Of a stretch of DNA of 64,000 nucleotides, positions 11,295 to 23,098 are shown piece by piece (the first letter of the stretch is position 1; each line of letters begins with the position of its first letter). This DNA comes from Chlorokybus atmophyticus (Eukaryota; Streptophyta; Chlorokybophyceae; Chlorokybales; Chlorokybaceae): NCBI GenBank assembly GCA_009103225.1, contig RHPI01000810.1, forward strand, positions 621,450 through 685,449, in the 5' to 3' direction. The notes beneath the pieces are model-generated. The model was not told the DNA's origin. It did not search any database and worked only from the letters and a program-made list of their open reading frames with translations. The position numbers and the translations under genes are program-made.

Positions 11295-14031
11295 ATGCAA
11301 AATGATGGTCCTGTCTTGGAGTCAGCACAGCAGCACGGGTTGTCGGACAAGTTGCAGAAGAGTTCCAATGGCGCGAGGAATGGCACACATAGGAGTGTTG
11401 TTGATGAAATTCTGAACGCTGATGACGAGTATGGTGATTTTGGGGACGATCTTTATGCGGACTATGATGAAGACAATGACCATACACAAGACGCACGCAG
11501 AACATTACAGGCATACAAGCATGACACCAGAGACAGCCCACGAGCGCATATGCAACATGCGGCGTAAGTGGCCGCAGCCTCTGTAGTGAACTGTGCGTTC
11601 TTGTGCTCTCTCCATGTGATTGTTGAATTTTGCATGCTATAGTTTTCTTCAGGGAAGAAACTTTGTTACCGGAATTGTATTGCGTGTTAGCTTAGCCATG
11701 GACATGGCAGGCTTAGGGCTGGGTTAGTGTTGACCATGTGTGCTAGAGCTGCTTCTTTGTCGCCCCGCCTGGCCAATATGGGCTTTATGTTAAATGTTGT
11801 CTGTATGCCTGAAGACGCAAAGAAGAGAGGAGGCAGGGTGACAGACACCGAAAAGACCATACCGAAGCTGCTCGTGCAGTGCGCAAGGTTTGTGTCCTGT
11901 GGCTTGTTGCAAGCATATGGCTTGCTCTGCACCGTTGTCAAGTCGTCCGTTGTCACAGGATTCAGTTGCTGCACACGCCATCAACACCGAGCGGCCAAGC
12001 ACACGGCATGCAGGTGAGCATTTGCAAATTTGGACCTGAGCATTTGCTAGCGTGGGTGGTTGTTCTTACCATCTGGCAGCACCCGCAGGAGCACTGGAGG
12101 AGAACCAGCAACGGTCGAGGCATATTGACAAAGACGTTCACAGCAGGCTAGGCCAGGCACAGGGACGCCGATATCTACGCCGCTACTTCATCATAAAGAG
12201 CTTTAATCGCGAGAACATCACAAGGTCCATTGAGAATGGCATATGGGCCACGCAGAAGGTCAATGAGGCAAAGCTAAATGAAGCCTTCAATGTAAGTTTG
12301 TGGTCATGTGCAGCACTGCTTTTCATTGGGTATCTCAGGTGTTGCATGCTGCTGGGATTGTGCATACGTTTTGACATGCTTATCGCTTGCCTACAGTCAA
12401 GCGATCAAGTCTTGCTGGTATTCTCAGTCAATGGAAGTGGACATTTTCAAGGGTTTGCCCGGATGACATCACCAATTGGACGCAAGGCACATTCTGTCTG
12501 GTCGGGGGGAGACCATGGCGGTGCAAAGCCATGGGGTGCATCATTTGGCGTAGAATGGATACGCCTGTATGACTTGCCCTTTGAAAGAACAAATCATCTG
12601 CACAACCCATGGAATGAGGACAAGCCAGTGAAAATCAGCAGGGACGGGCAGGTATGAATGCGTCCCATGGTTGTTTGCAAAGTACGGTAGTCATATTCTC
12701 CCATGGCATTGAGCTGCGTGTCTACGCAGGAGCTGCCCATGGAGTTAGGTGATGAGCTTTGTCGGTTGTTTCACGAGGGCGCAGACGGCATGCTGCATAA
12801 ACGGTACGGACAAAAGAGTTAAACTGGGGGGATGGTCCCATCCCACAGTGGCAAGCGTACTCAGTTTTGCGCTGTCGGGTGTACAGGCAAGGCGGGGGTG
12901 ATTTCTTACCACCTGCTGGAGTGAAGCGCCATCGACCTGCACGCCCACCCTTGGACATGCCATGGCCAGGGCCACAACCTTACCTGCCTGTCAACAGCAT
13001 GATGCATCCACCAGGGCCAATGGGAGCGTTTCCGTACATGCCTCCCCCTGGAATGGGCTACGGCGGCTTTCATTTTTCAGGAAATGGTCCTGCTGGTGCG
13101 TTGGGTAAGAAGACCTTGTGCTCGCTACTGGCTATGCAACGATGCTGTGAGCAGATCTCTTATGTCTTTTCCATGCCTTGCAGATACCAGGCCAGGAAGC
13201 AAGGAACACCGTAGGCCGCCCAGGCCTGAAGCAGAACCGCGTCACAGGTGGGTGAATTCAGAACTAATGAAGTGACATGGTACTGCTCTCCGACACCTTC
13301 ATGTTGGGTCTCATTAGGTCTAGAAGTCGATCTCCTGAGCGCAGTGCCAGGGCGCGCTCTCGAGACAGCGAGCGCCAGCGTGCGGACACGCTTGAGCAAC
13401 CCAAGACGCCAGCTTTGGTTGCAACAGATATTGCTGATATGGTGAGCCAGTTTACGAGCCAGTTGGACTTGTGGTGCTGTATTGCAGTTGTGAATTACGT
13501 ACACATATGGCCACTTATGCATGACGTGAACACAGCGTCCTGTATGAACTCCGCTGTATGTGCTTTTGCGTAGACATATGAAGAGTATCTGGAGCATTTT
13601 ACAAACAAACAGCAAAGTTGTGAGCCCAGCAATGGCGCTCTTAGCATGGCACCAGGCATGAGCATGCCCGGTGCTTATGCTCCTGGCGGAAATAGCTACA
13701 ACATGGCAGCACTTTATGGTGGCATGTCAATGGCCCTGGCTGCTGGTGTAACAGAAGAGGAGTAAGTGTGTGTTGTTGCAAACAGCTGTACAGTGCATGC
13801 TGAATGCTGTTCTGCCATTACCTTGTCGTACAGAGTTCATGTTCCGCTTGTGTCACCAGGTATTTGGAGTACATGAAGCACATGCAGCGGCAAGCCGCAC
13901 ATAGAACTAGTAGGTCAGCGCATGGTAGTGACGTATCTCCCAGTCAGCACCTGTCCTCCCCAACAGCTGCAGACAGCACAGAGCGCGGCAGTCACATCCA
14001 TCGCAAAAGCGCGCGAGCAACTGCCAAGTAA
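11295..14031 (+). CDS. YTH-domain m6A RNA-binding protein (YTHDC1-like)
   Basis: YTH proteins bind N6-methyladenosine in RNA. Firm exons: 11295-11563 (acidic N-terminus with YGDFGDDLYADYDED), 12080-12291, 12397-12651, 12730-12803, 12887-13104, 13184-13247, 13318-13441, 13574-13761, 13860-14031. One or two linking exons (best guesses 11711 to about 11840, and 11914-12013) are uncertain. The YTH fold is clear: RRYFIIKSFNRENI, GIWATQKVNEAKLNEAF (m6A-cage Trp), LLVFSVNGSGHFQGFARM (second cage region), then HNPWNEDKPVKISRDGQ and the conserved GDELCRLF end. After it come a Pro/Met/Gly-rich stretch (MGAFPYMPPPGMGYGGF), an Arg/Ser tract (RSRSRSPERSARARSRDSER) and a repeated YEEYLEHF / EEYLEYMKHM motif. 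The RS tract suggests a nuclear, splicing-linked YTHDC1-type reader. It ends in TAA. Confidence 0.9.
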
Positions 14032-15796
14032 TGTGGTCAGCTCAGCAGGTCTGCAACAGCACCCCATGCAGTGCCCTTGTACAGTTTGCCCAGTTACCAT
14101 CGTGGTGACCTGTTGTCAAGTTTGATTCTGCCTCCTCACTCATATAGCTTCCATGGCTTTTGTCTGTAGGGCACCAACACTGGAGTGCCTGCGTGCTTGG
14201 TCAGTTGGATGGTTGCCACATGACATCGTGGTCTACAAACCTGGGATGGTATGCCCCTTGACCGCGTGGTCGCATGAAGTGTTGTGTGGTCGCATGAAGT
14301 GTTGTGCAGTCGCTGTGCATTGCAATAACATGACAATGTTTGTGTGCATGTGTATATTATTGGCATACGGTATCATAGACATGCAGCAAGCCATAGCTAG
14401 TCGAGTAGAACCACACAACCGCACAAGAATATAAGGTTGGCCAGGGGGTGCAGGTGGCCGCTGTCGTCACAGATACATTGACTTCCTCTTGTCGGAAGGA
14501 GTTCATAAATACACACGGTGTCACCCAACAGCGCGCTTCTTCCTTTAGTGCAGTACTACACCACATTGTGTGCATGCATATGCGTGCAAGTGCGTGCAAT
14601 AATAGGAATGGCAGCAATGGACAACCACCTGCAGCAGCCGAGCAGGTGCATGCTTGTATAAATTATATGTGATTCATTTGCAACTTGTGGCTAGCAAGAT
14701 GCAGTAACTGTCTTTCATCACAATCACTACCACTCCCTCATAACATTAATTCCAAGGCCCTATGCAACACAATCCTTGCATACTATACAATACACTGCGC
14801 TTACACCAACCGTTGTGACAGGAAATAGTACGAGTTATCACATGGAGCCACTTCCGTTAAGAGGCGGTCAACAATAAGCTAGTTACACGACATAAGGAAC
14901 TCAAGCATAAGCGCATGATAGTGCTGCACTTGATCTATCAAATACATGCTCACAAGCTAGGCTCTTGTCGAAGAAGAGGCATTGCACTAATCAATGTACA
15001 ATATAACGCGACAGTATGCAAAGAACAAGCATACACAACGGTTGCATGAGGGTTGCTCGCACACAGCGTGTAGATAGAACAGCATAATATATACACAATG
15101 TATGAATTGTACATACATAATATTGCATGTTTATGTGACATGAGGATAGCACACTTTATGGTTATGGCTTCTTTTAGCGTCCAAGATGATGGCCGGGGTG
15201 GTGACATAACGACATTTGTATGAGAGCGGCTTGCACAACCCATAGCAACAATTGAATGCAGAATCCTGCATGCGACCATAGCTGGAGGTTGAGCGCGCCT
15301 ATTAGAACGGTAGCGCATGGCCATCGCCCTTACCATTGCAAGCTTCATAGAGCAGTAACAAAGACTACTAGGTGCAATTTCGTGACCTAGCGCGCAAGCC
15401 GACAAAACGCAAAACTGTAACAAGCATGTTAGGCAACACACAAGACACTAGCCAGCATTCAGGCACCGCTGGCTAATCTATGCAAAGTGCCCCCCAGCTA
15501 CCTACTTGTCGAACACATATTTTTGTACTGGACATGCCGTAAGGTTGTACCTGAAAATAGGCAGCTGTCACTGAATGCGCTACACTGTCACAGCATGGTG
15601 GTATCAATGTAGCACTCTTCAGACAATAATTGCGATATAAATCAGTTGACCGCTCCGCTTTGTATACCATGTAACGATATACATGGCGCACATGAGGCCG
15701 CAAGACAATACAGCAGCAATTTGCCGTTACCACTACATTGAATGCGTATCCACGCAGATGTTGTTTTAATCATGACGTACCATTGCTCAGGTTTTG
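14032..15796. other. Convergent intergenic spacer
   Basis: Between the 3' ends of the YTH gene and FKBP20-2. It contains a 19-bp tandem duplication (GGTCGCATGAAGTGTTGTG, 14268-14306) and an AT-rich stretch around 15070-15130. No gene is supported. Confidence 0.5.
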
Positions 15797-17473
15797 TCAG
15801 CCGCATGTAACATCCGAGTAGAACAGCACTTGCCGCCTCTGGCAGGTGTTGATCTGTCTCAGCTCAATGTCAAAAACCTCATACTGCTTGGAACTGAAGA
15901 ACGTGCTTGGTCCAGTCTGTGCAACAGGAGCGTAAGTTAAAGGAACACACAGCGCCAAAGCTGTAGTTGCGCTGATAGAATCGAGCAAGCAACACTGAGT
16001 TCTGTTCAGTATAAAGTTCAGCAACCAGTGCATGGAGCAAGAATGCGAGGGTGTGTGCTTACCGGTGGGCCAAGCTCTGGTGGAATGATGATTCGGCGCT
16101 TGCCACCAATGCGCATCGTGCGAATGCCCTCCTCAAATCCTGGCAACGCATAGACCAGCAATGCAAAAATGCAGTCAGCCCCAAGAGTTTGATAAGTGAC
16201 GTGGCTGGCACTAGCATTTGACAACCAGCGCGACTGCAATGATGCAGCCTTCATTTGGCTGAACTCTTTACAAGGTTCCCTGCATACTTGTAAAGAACAA
16301 ATGCATTGAAACAATGTGCACACACCTGGTATCATGCCACCAATGCCTAGACGGAAGCGCGCGGGGCGATTCTGCTGATACGTGCTGTCCACTCTTCGCC
16401 CGCTCTCGTTGTAACCGGTGTAGTCAAACACCAGCTGCAAAGGCACATGCGCATGGTCACACACACGCATGCATTATGCAAACGGTGAGCGACATTCTTT
16501 TAACCCACGCATTGGTTGAAAAGAGAATGGGGAGACTGTCTGCAGTATTACCTCTTGGCCTTCTTTGGGCAAATCGCCTGCGCCTTCTACAAAGTCGCGA
16601 TACAATAAACCGGAGCTGCTGGTGACATAACCTTCTGGAGTGAGCACGCGCACATCATAACCTGCGTCGGATTACATCTGATGAGACTGTGCTTGCAGAA
16701 GCACTGTGCATGCCAGACTGCTGACTTTTCAAGACGCATGCGACGCGTGTGCAAGACCTCAGCGCTGCAAGGTCAATATCTGCTGATATGTTGCCAGCTG
16801 CTCAAGCATCTCAATCACAGTCGACAGCGTCCCATGGCAGTTGAGCGGACAGTACGACCAGCAAGACAACAAACCTTCTCTTACAAAGGCAGGGAAGCCG
16901 TCAGGGACGTTGTTAAGGCTCTGTATCCGCCGATTATACTCAAGCAGCTTCTCCTCCGGCGTTTGCGAAGCTGCTGCATGTGCACCCAGCACAGGTACCG
17001 CAGCCACCGCAGCCGCAAGCAACGCTGCCAGCTGGCGCCGGCTCACTGCCTTGCCTTCTAGGCTATTGAGAAACCATACACCAGCTGTCAAGCTGATAGC
17101 ACAATCTCAAACCTCCGGTGCATGCAGGCAGTGAGATCAGAACCACAGAAACCACAACAACATGCTCAAAGCACAGCGCAATGCCCGAACGGTGAGGGCT
17201 GTGTGCTCTATGTCAGGACCATGAGCTTTACTGAGCGGTCAACGTGCAAGATACATCCAGAAGACTAGCATGCAGTTAGCAACAGCACAACCCAACGCAC
17301 CTTTGGCGCACGTCTGGCGCACCGCTGCCATGGCTGCCAGCCCGGCACAACACCCTCGACGGACGTTTGGTCAGGGAGGTGGAAGAAGAGGAAGCCTCCT
17401 TCTGCACGGGCTTGAGAGGCAGCCCGCGCAGACCCCATGCCGCCGCTGGCACGGCGCACGCGGACAGCGACAT
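15797..17473 (-). CDS. FKBP20-2: Thylakoid-lumen FKBP-type prolyl isomerase, FKBP20-2-like
   Basis: FKBP family peptidyl-prolyl cis-trans isomerase; in Arabidopsis FKBP20-2 is a lumenal protein needed for photosystem II supercomplex accumulation. Six exons: 17301-17473, 16875-17062, 16552-16661, 16326-16434, 16063-16139, 15797-15916, giving 258 residues, all in phase. The start ATG opens a Ser/Ala/Arg-rich chloroplast transit peptide (MSLSACAVPAAAWGLRG). A second, lumen-targeting signal follows with a twin Arg and hydrophobic core (SRRQLAALLAAAVAAVPVLG, then AHAAA), typical of Tat import. The FKBP domain shows LVFDYTGYNESGRRVDSTY, GIGGMIPGFEEGIRTMRIGG and RRIIIPPELGPP. The tail TCQRRQVLFYSDVTCG keeps the two C-terminal cysteines of FKBP20-2, proposed as a redox pair. 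It is head to head with TIM21, 85 bp between start codons. Confidence 0.95.
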
Positions 17474-17558
17474 GCTGGATGACGACAATAACGCCGGCCG
17501 CAGCTCTGTAGTTTAGGGTTTGCAGGCGGATGTCAGCGGCGGCGGCGGGGTTGGCGTT
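17474..17558. promoter_or_regulatory. Putative bidirectional promoter, FKBP20-2/TIM21
   Basis: Only 85 bp separate the FKBP20-2 start codon (17473, minus) from the TIM21 start codon (17559, plus). The stretch is GC-rich with GGCGGCGGCGGGG and no TATA box. Both promoters must lie here or overlap the other gene, so shared control elements are likely. This is inferred from spacing only. Confidence 0.6.
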
Positions 17559-19212
17559 ATGGCTGCTTTGTGGAGGGTAGCAGCTGTCCAGGTGACTAAT
17601 AATCTGCAAGCTTGCACGCATCCGCTCACAATTGTCTTGATTGCTGAGTGCTGCTCTGAAGCACCTGCATGGAGGAGGCGGCTTTCATCGATTCATCAAA
17701 ATGATGTATTCGTCTGTATGTGTGCAGGCCTTGAAAAGGTCTTCTAGCAAGGCCAACGCCTACAGTGCTTTCGGGAATCAGAGTGTGCTGAACCATGCAG
17801 CTGCTGCTGTTGCTGCTTCTGGTGAGTGCTTTGGCAAGCAAGGACTTGATCACATGCAGCTGTTGACACAAGCATATGGTCACAAGCTGTGCGATTGTTG
17901 TAAATTCAAGTTGGCATTATACTGTCGCCTAGTTTAAGTCATAGTTTCCAGGCGTGCATGCAGTCAACCAGACACCGACGATGCAACTCAATGTCATCAG
18001 GTATTGCGCATGCGCACAGCACCTGCATGTATGGGACACATGCAGCAGGCGGTTCGCACCAGTCTGTGCTGAGCACCCTGCCATTTGGCGTTGGTTACCC
18101 TGGCGCTGCTCGCTGCCTGGCTTCCAGCGCAGCCGCTGAAAACCAGAAGCAACAAGTAAGCACAGCAGACTTGCATGCATTGCATGCATTGTTAGGCTGC
18201 ATGCATGGTTGCCAGGCAGACACAGGTTGCTTGCTGGGTTCAATCTAATGCTGTCAAGCACAGCGAATGTCGTGCTTTCACGCAGCCTTGGCGTCGGTCA
18301 CATTGTTGGGTTGATGAGTAGTATGTTGTTAAACAGAAGCAGCAAGACTTGGTTAGCGCCGAGGAAGAGTTTGATGCCATCACAGACAAAATCCCCGAAA
18401 GACCAGTTACGGCGGTGGAGGGAGCGTCATGGTCGATTGTGATCTTGGCTGCTTTGGGCATAGCAGCGGTAACTATGTGGGCTGTGTTCAAAGAGCTTGT
18501 GCTGGAGCCCACGGAGTGAGTTGCTGGTTTCAGCCATTGTCACTGCTTTGCGCGTGGCCATTGTTGCTTGTCATCATCGTGCATGGCTTTCAGAAGCTCA
18601 GCTGGTTTCAACACCTTTCGCAGGTATATCATTTTTGGCAAGTCTCTGAAACGGGTCCAAGACGACAACAGGGTATGCATTGCCACCAGGGTCAGCTTGT
18701 TCGGCACGGCAGCAGCAGCTACAGGCTGTGTTGTGAGGCGATTGTTGCTGGGTGTACTGCTCATGCGTGTATGTGTCAGGTTGTGTTGCGCATTGGGAGT
18801 CCCATAAGTGGCTATGGAGAGGAGAGCCGCAACAGAGCTGCCCGGCAGCGAATACGGCATCGCGAATACAAGGATGCTGAGGGCACACCGCACATGCAGG
18901 CACGTGACCATGCAATCGTAATCATTAACAGTACTTGCCTACCTTACCTGATACTGTTATTCCTGACAAGTGTTAGCTTAACGGGTGCCAAATCTCGTGC
19001 ACCGAGAGTGTTTGATGCAGGAGCCAGAGCTGACACTGGTTGATGTATAGGTTCAGTTTCATGTTCGTGGACCAACTGGCACTGGCATTGTCAATGCAGA
19101 CATGTACAAGAAGGGTAAGGAATGGGAGTATAGTTACCTCTACACGGATATCACAGCTCCTTACCCAACGCGAATAGTGCTTGAACCACGAACAGAGTCA
19201 TCGTCAAGTTGA
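17559..19212 (+). CDS. TIM21: Mitochondrial import subunit TIM21
   Basis: TIM21 sits in the inner mitochondrial membrane, links the TIM23 translocase to the TOM complex and helps assemble respiratory complexes. Seven exons: 17559-17591, 17728-17821, 18001-18155, 18337-18515, 18624-18672, 18780-18899, 19051-19212, giving 263 residues. The N-terminus [20 protein letters not shown] is a basic presequence. The single membrane helix is [20 protein letters not shown], followed by [18 protein letters not shown]. The intermembrane-space domain shows [38 protein letters not shown] and [18 protein letters not shown]. The exon 7/8 junction fits the family only if the intron has a GC donor (CAG|GCACGT at 18900). 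Exon 3 start is the weakest junction but keeps phase. Confidence 0.92.
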
Positions 19213-20683
19213 CACCTTGGGTATGTTGTGCTGAGTGTATGATGCGCCTTGTTGTGTGTTTGCCATTACGCGGTCTTCTTGTGGGGTGTGCTAGGACTGA
19301 AAGGTATGCACCCAGCAATGCACCTGCTCTCGGTGTTCGCTTCAATGCTGGGGTTGTTCGTGTGTATGCAAGGGTGGCATCTGTTAGAGCATGTGTGCTA
19401 AGCAACCTCAGGCGCATTATATAAACGAAATTCAAGGAGATGCATAATGGACATTTCAGCGCGTGTATGTGTTGCTTTTTTATTCCTTATGGGTATACAA
19501 AGCACAGCCACCTTAACATTCCATCCATTGTGGAAGAGTATAAAGCCATCTAATGATGACACCATGTGATAGTAAAACTCGTAAGATGATAACCTTTGGG
19601 TTTGCATTATACCTGCTATTAGTTATGGTGTTGTAATTTGGGGTATCACCAATTGAGTTGAATGCAACACCATGACCTCATGCCAATAACATGATGTTAT
19701 TCAAGCAAAGTCCTCGTTATTAGAATATTCCATTATATAACGTCAATTGACAGGTCGAGGTCATGTTAGTGAAGGCATGTGATAACTAGAATGAAGGAGC
19801 CCGTATTATACAATTGAAGGTTACCATAATAAGAGCTGAGTGCATCACCACGACCTCATGCCAACAACGTCGTGGTGATGTTATTGCAGCAACTTTCGGC
19901 TTTAATTTCTGATAATCAAGACTTTTTGCAATATATAACATCAATTAAGATAGGTTGAGGTCATGACATCGCAGGCATGTGAAAAGGAGGAGCCTCTATT
20001 ATACAAGAATACACAACAGTAAACACGTGTCAGCAGGTTACAGCCGCTGATCAACAGCTACCGTGCAGGTAGTTGAGTCTGTCAAGTGCATGCATGCATG
20101 AATACAGCTGCAGGGTGGGGTAGAGTACATAGAGAAGTAAACAGCGTGGTTTAACTCGGTGGTCGCATAAAAGGAGCACGTGTGCGAAAAGTGTGAAGTT
20201 GTTGACATGTGAAGTTACGCAGGTGGATGTACAGGCATTAAGGGTGTACGTTGGCACGTACAAATATAAGTACTTATACTTGTACCATTTGCTTATTAAT
20301 AGGTTGCGGGCATTAACGACATTGTAACATAGGTAATTATAGGTTGGGATCTTGTGGCTTAAGGCCTTCAACTACCGAGGCATACGCGGCTCTTACTTAG
20401 TATGAGTATGTGTGTAGGGTTTTATGCTGGTCGTGTTTGGTTGGGCATGGTGGCCGTTACATATAATGGCAGCACTATACATTCAACGCTTGTATGTCAT
20501 TAATAATAGAGGTTGACGAGTTACAGGTAAGAGCAGTGCGAGGGATTGTCCAACTGCCCGCATGCATGTTAACCAGTCAGCATATCTCACAATAGTAGTG
20601 CCTGTGCATGCTGATCGAACATTGATATAACATGATGAATGACATTATGCTGGCTTTATGATGGCAGCGGATTGATGCGCGTA
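19213..20683. other. Intergenic, repeat-bearing, AT-rich
   Basis: From the TIM21 stop to the chromovirus left LTR. It holds the duplicated hairpin unit at 19661-20006 (listed separately). The remainder has no supported gene. Confidence 0.5.
19661..20006. repeat. Diverged tandem duplication (178-bp period) with hairpins
   Basis: Two copies (about 19661-19812 and 19840-20006) share head ACCAYGACCTCATGCCAA, middle ATATAACRTCAATT and tail GGAGCC..TATTATACAA. Copy 2 holds a perfect 12-bp inverted repeat, CATCACCACGAC (19843-19854) and GTCGTGGTGATG (19869-19880). Each copy also carries an inverted echo of the head (GAGGTCATG..GGCATG). It may be an old MITE-like or non-autonomous element; no terminal duplications were identified. 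Confidence 0.65.
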
Positions 20684-20758
20684 TGTAACGGAGTGCTACC
20701 GCTATGCGGTTCCCCGCCCTTATTTGATGAGAAATAAGGTAGCACCCCCCTTTTTACA
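20684..20758 (+). repeat. Left LTR (internally deleted)
   Basis: TGTAACGGAGTGCTACCGC to TTTTTACA. It matches the first about 56 and last about 20 bases of the right LTR but lacks the about 247 bases between them (27060-27306). The primer site two bases downstream fixes its right end. Confidence 0.85.
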
Positions 20759-20760
20759 TT

Positions 20761-20772
20761 TGTTATCGGAGC
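20761..20772 (+). other. Minus-strand primer binding site, initiator Met tRNA type
   Basis: TGTTATCGGAGC, two bases after the LTR end, matches the common plant primer site TGGTATCAGAGC at 10 of 12 positions, implying priming by initiator methionine tRNA. Confidence 0.7.
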
Positions 20773-20972
20773 GAGGGCATGGGGGCCTGGGGGGGCAGCG
20801 ACGGCGTCGGCGGCGGGGCGCAGAGGCGGCAGTCGACACTGCTGCTCAGACGTCAGGCCGGCGGCCTAACAGCGGCGGCAGCGGCGGCAACAAGCAGCCG
20901 CTACCCATTAGGGTGGGTAGTGGTAGTTGTTAGCTAGTTGTTGTTGTTGTATGGTTGTATAGCGCTGCTGTT

Positions 20973-21042
20973 GGCCTAGCCTAGCCTTGCCTTGCCTTGC
21001 CTTGCTTGCTTAGCCTAGCCTAGCTTGCCTGGCCTAGCCTAA
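20973..21042. repeat. Degenerate GCCTA/GCCTT pentanucleotide tract
   Basis: About 70 bp of imperfect 5-bp repeats (GGCCTAGCCTAGCCTTGCCT and on) in the untranslated leader of the chromovirus, between primer site and gag. Function unknown; probably replication slippage. Confidence 0.8.
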
Positions 21043-21661
21043 CTTGTTAGTGTAAAAGGGAGGCGGCCACTCAGGCAGCCTCACCTCAAGTATTGCATCC
21101 CAGCACATCACTTTTAACTTGATTTCACATATTACTTGATTGTGATTGTGCTCGTGGTTGGGGCTGCCACCACGTGGATTCGTGGTGGTGTAAAGGGGGG
21201 TTGTGGTTGTTTACACATCTCCCACCTCAAGAAAGCAGTCTAATGCCAACTTGGGCTGTTTTGGCCGCCATTCAGTGCGGTAGGGCCGCCAGATTCATTC
21301 TTGGCGGTCGATATCAAAACCCCGACTCACAACTTGTTGATGTCGGCCTGTAGGGCTGATTCAACGAGAGTTTGGCACCGTTTGTGTCTTTTACAATTGT
21401 GAGTTGAGCAGGGTTGTACAAAGTGAAAACTTTGAGTTGTAACTTGTGAACCGTCGCGTGGATCCGCGTGCGGTTTGTTTACAAATGAGTGTCTTGTTGA
21501 GAGGTGTTGGGCAGTTGTTTTACAGGCTGTTTAACCCAAGTATAGCACCTTGAAATCAACGAGAAAGAAACAACCAATATTGACACTTTTAAAGTGCACA
21601 ACTCGTGTGCTTGTGCACTCGTGCACTTGCAAACGTCTTGACGGCTTGTCTCCTTGGGCAG

Positions 21662-23098
21662 ATGTCTCATCAAGGAGAGGAAGGAGGGATGTATCCCGTA
21701 CCTGAGGATTCATCCTATGAGCCATCAAGTGATGAGGAAGTGAAGCACTCAGAAACAAGTGGTGGTTACAGTGTCAGTGAGGAGGAAGAAGCCAAGTCTA
21801 AGAGTGGTGAAGCTTCTTCAAAGAAGTCCTCTCATAATGACCAACCTATGGACGCTCAGAGCATCATCGGGGCGGCCATAGCGAAGTACGCATCAGAGCG
21901 TGAAGCTCTTCTTGCTGCACACCCCCAGCTTTGCAAGGAAGTGTGGGATGAGTGGGCGCAGCAAGTGCGTAACGCATATGAGACGGACTTTGCGGCACTC
22001 CCGCGCGCAAGCAAGGAGATGGTGATTCGCATGATCGAGCACGAGTTGACGCGTAATGTACCGCAACTCATGCGCACAGATCCGGCAGTGGCCACTCTTA
22101 TGGCTACTCATGACAAACCAGGCCCGTATCCAGGCTAGAGGATGGCGTTCGAGGCTCTCACCTTATTGACGGTGGAAACTCAAAAGCGTCGCAAGGACCT
22201 CTTTTTATACTTTGGGCCTGAGCTGGAGGACAAGTTAGCTCGAGAAGAGTGCTTGACTGCACGTCTCGATGCTATGCTGTACGAGTTGGTGGCATTACGC
22301 CAGCAGGTGGCAGGGGCTACTATTATTGTAGCAGGGACATCAGTTGGCCTACCCGTCACAGCGCTGAACAAGCCCGAGAAGTTCAAGCCCAATGGGGCTG
22401 TGAACATTCATGATTGGGTGGTGAATGTAAAGCGCTACTTGGCTGCACTTTAGCGACCAGTTAGTGAGCATACATCTGTTGCTCAGTTGCTCATGCCACC
22501 TGACGCTTTGGCCGAGTGGGCGTGTCAAACAGAGGATGGTGCTTCCAAGACTGTGGAGGCATTATTTCAGTTCTTGGTGGAGCGCTTTGGTGGCATGGAC
22601 CCGGCTACTGCTGCTCGCAACAAGCTTACCAAGCTGCGTCAGAATGGTCAGGCGGCTTCAATGTACTTGCAGGAGTTCCAGGCGCTTGTTGGCCGTGTTA
22701 CCAGTGGGCTCATGCCCATGGACAACGCTGAACAGTTTGACCTGTACAAGCGCGGCTTGGATGTGCGCTTGCGCGATCAATTGCAGTACAACACGTCGAC
22801 GGGGCAACCGTGGGTTCCCGCGGACCTCGAGAGGCTGAGTGTGAATCTGCTCAATAACGATGCTACGGCTGTGCAGGACAAGTCACAGGTGGTGGCTTCA
22901 GTCAAGCCACATGAGGGAGGGGGGAAGCGGTTCCCTCCACCAAGTGCGCATGTGGCAAAAAAGGCCAAGACCTCATATGCACCTGCGAGTGGTGCTACGC
23001 CTATTGCAGCACGCTCCTGCTACGTGTGCCATCAGCCAGGTCACATTGCGAAGAACTGCCCAACCAAGGGAAAAGGCAAGGCCAAGAAGGTTGAATAG
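21662..23098 (+). pseudogene. Chromovirus gag (broken)
   Basis: Structural capsid and nucleocapsid region of the retrotransposon. One frame runs from ATG 21662, interrupted by TAG at 22136 and 22451. The acidic Ser/Glu-rich start (SSYEPSSDEEVKHSETSGGY) precedes a Retrotrans_gag domain (FLVERFGGMDP, NKLTKLRQNGQAASMYLQEF) and a CCHC zinc knuckle CYVCHQPGHIAKNC near the end. The frame continues into protease after further stops, as expected for a single gag-pol polyprotein. Confidence 0.88.

Noticed and set aside
20973-21042. Interstitial telomere repeat
   Set aside because: The unit is 5 bp (GCCTA/GCCTT) and irregular; it does not match plant TTTAGGG or the related algal telomere repeats.
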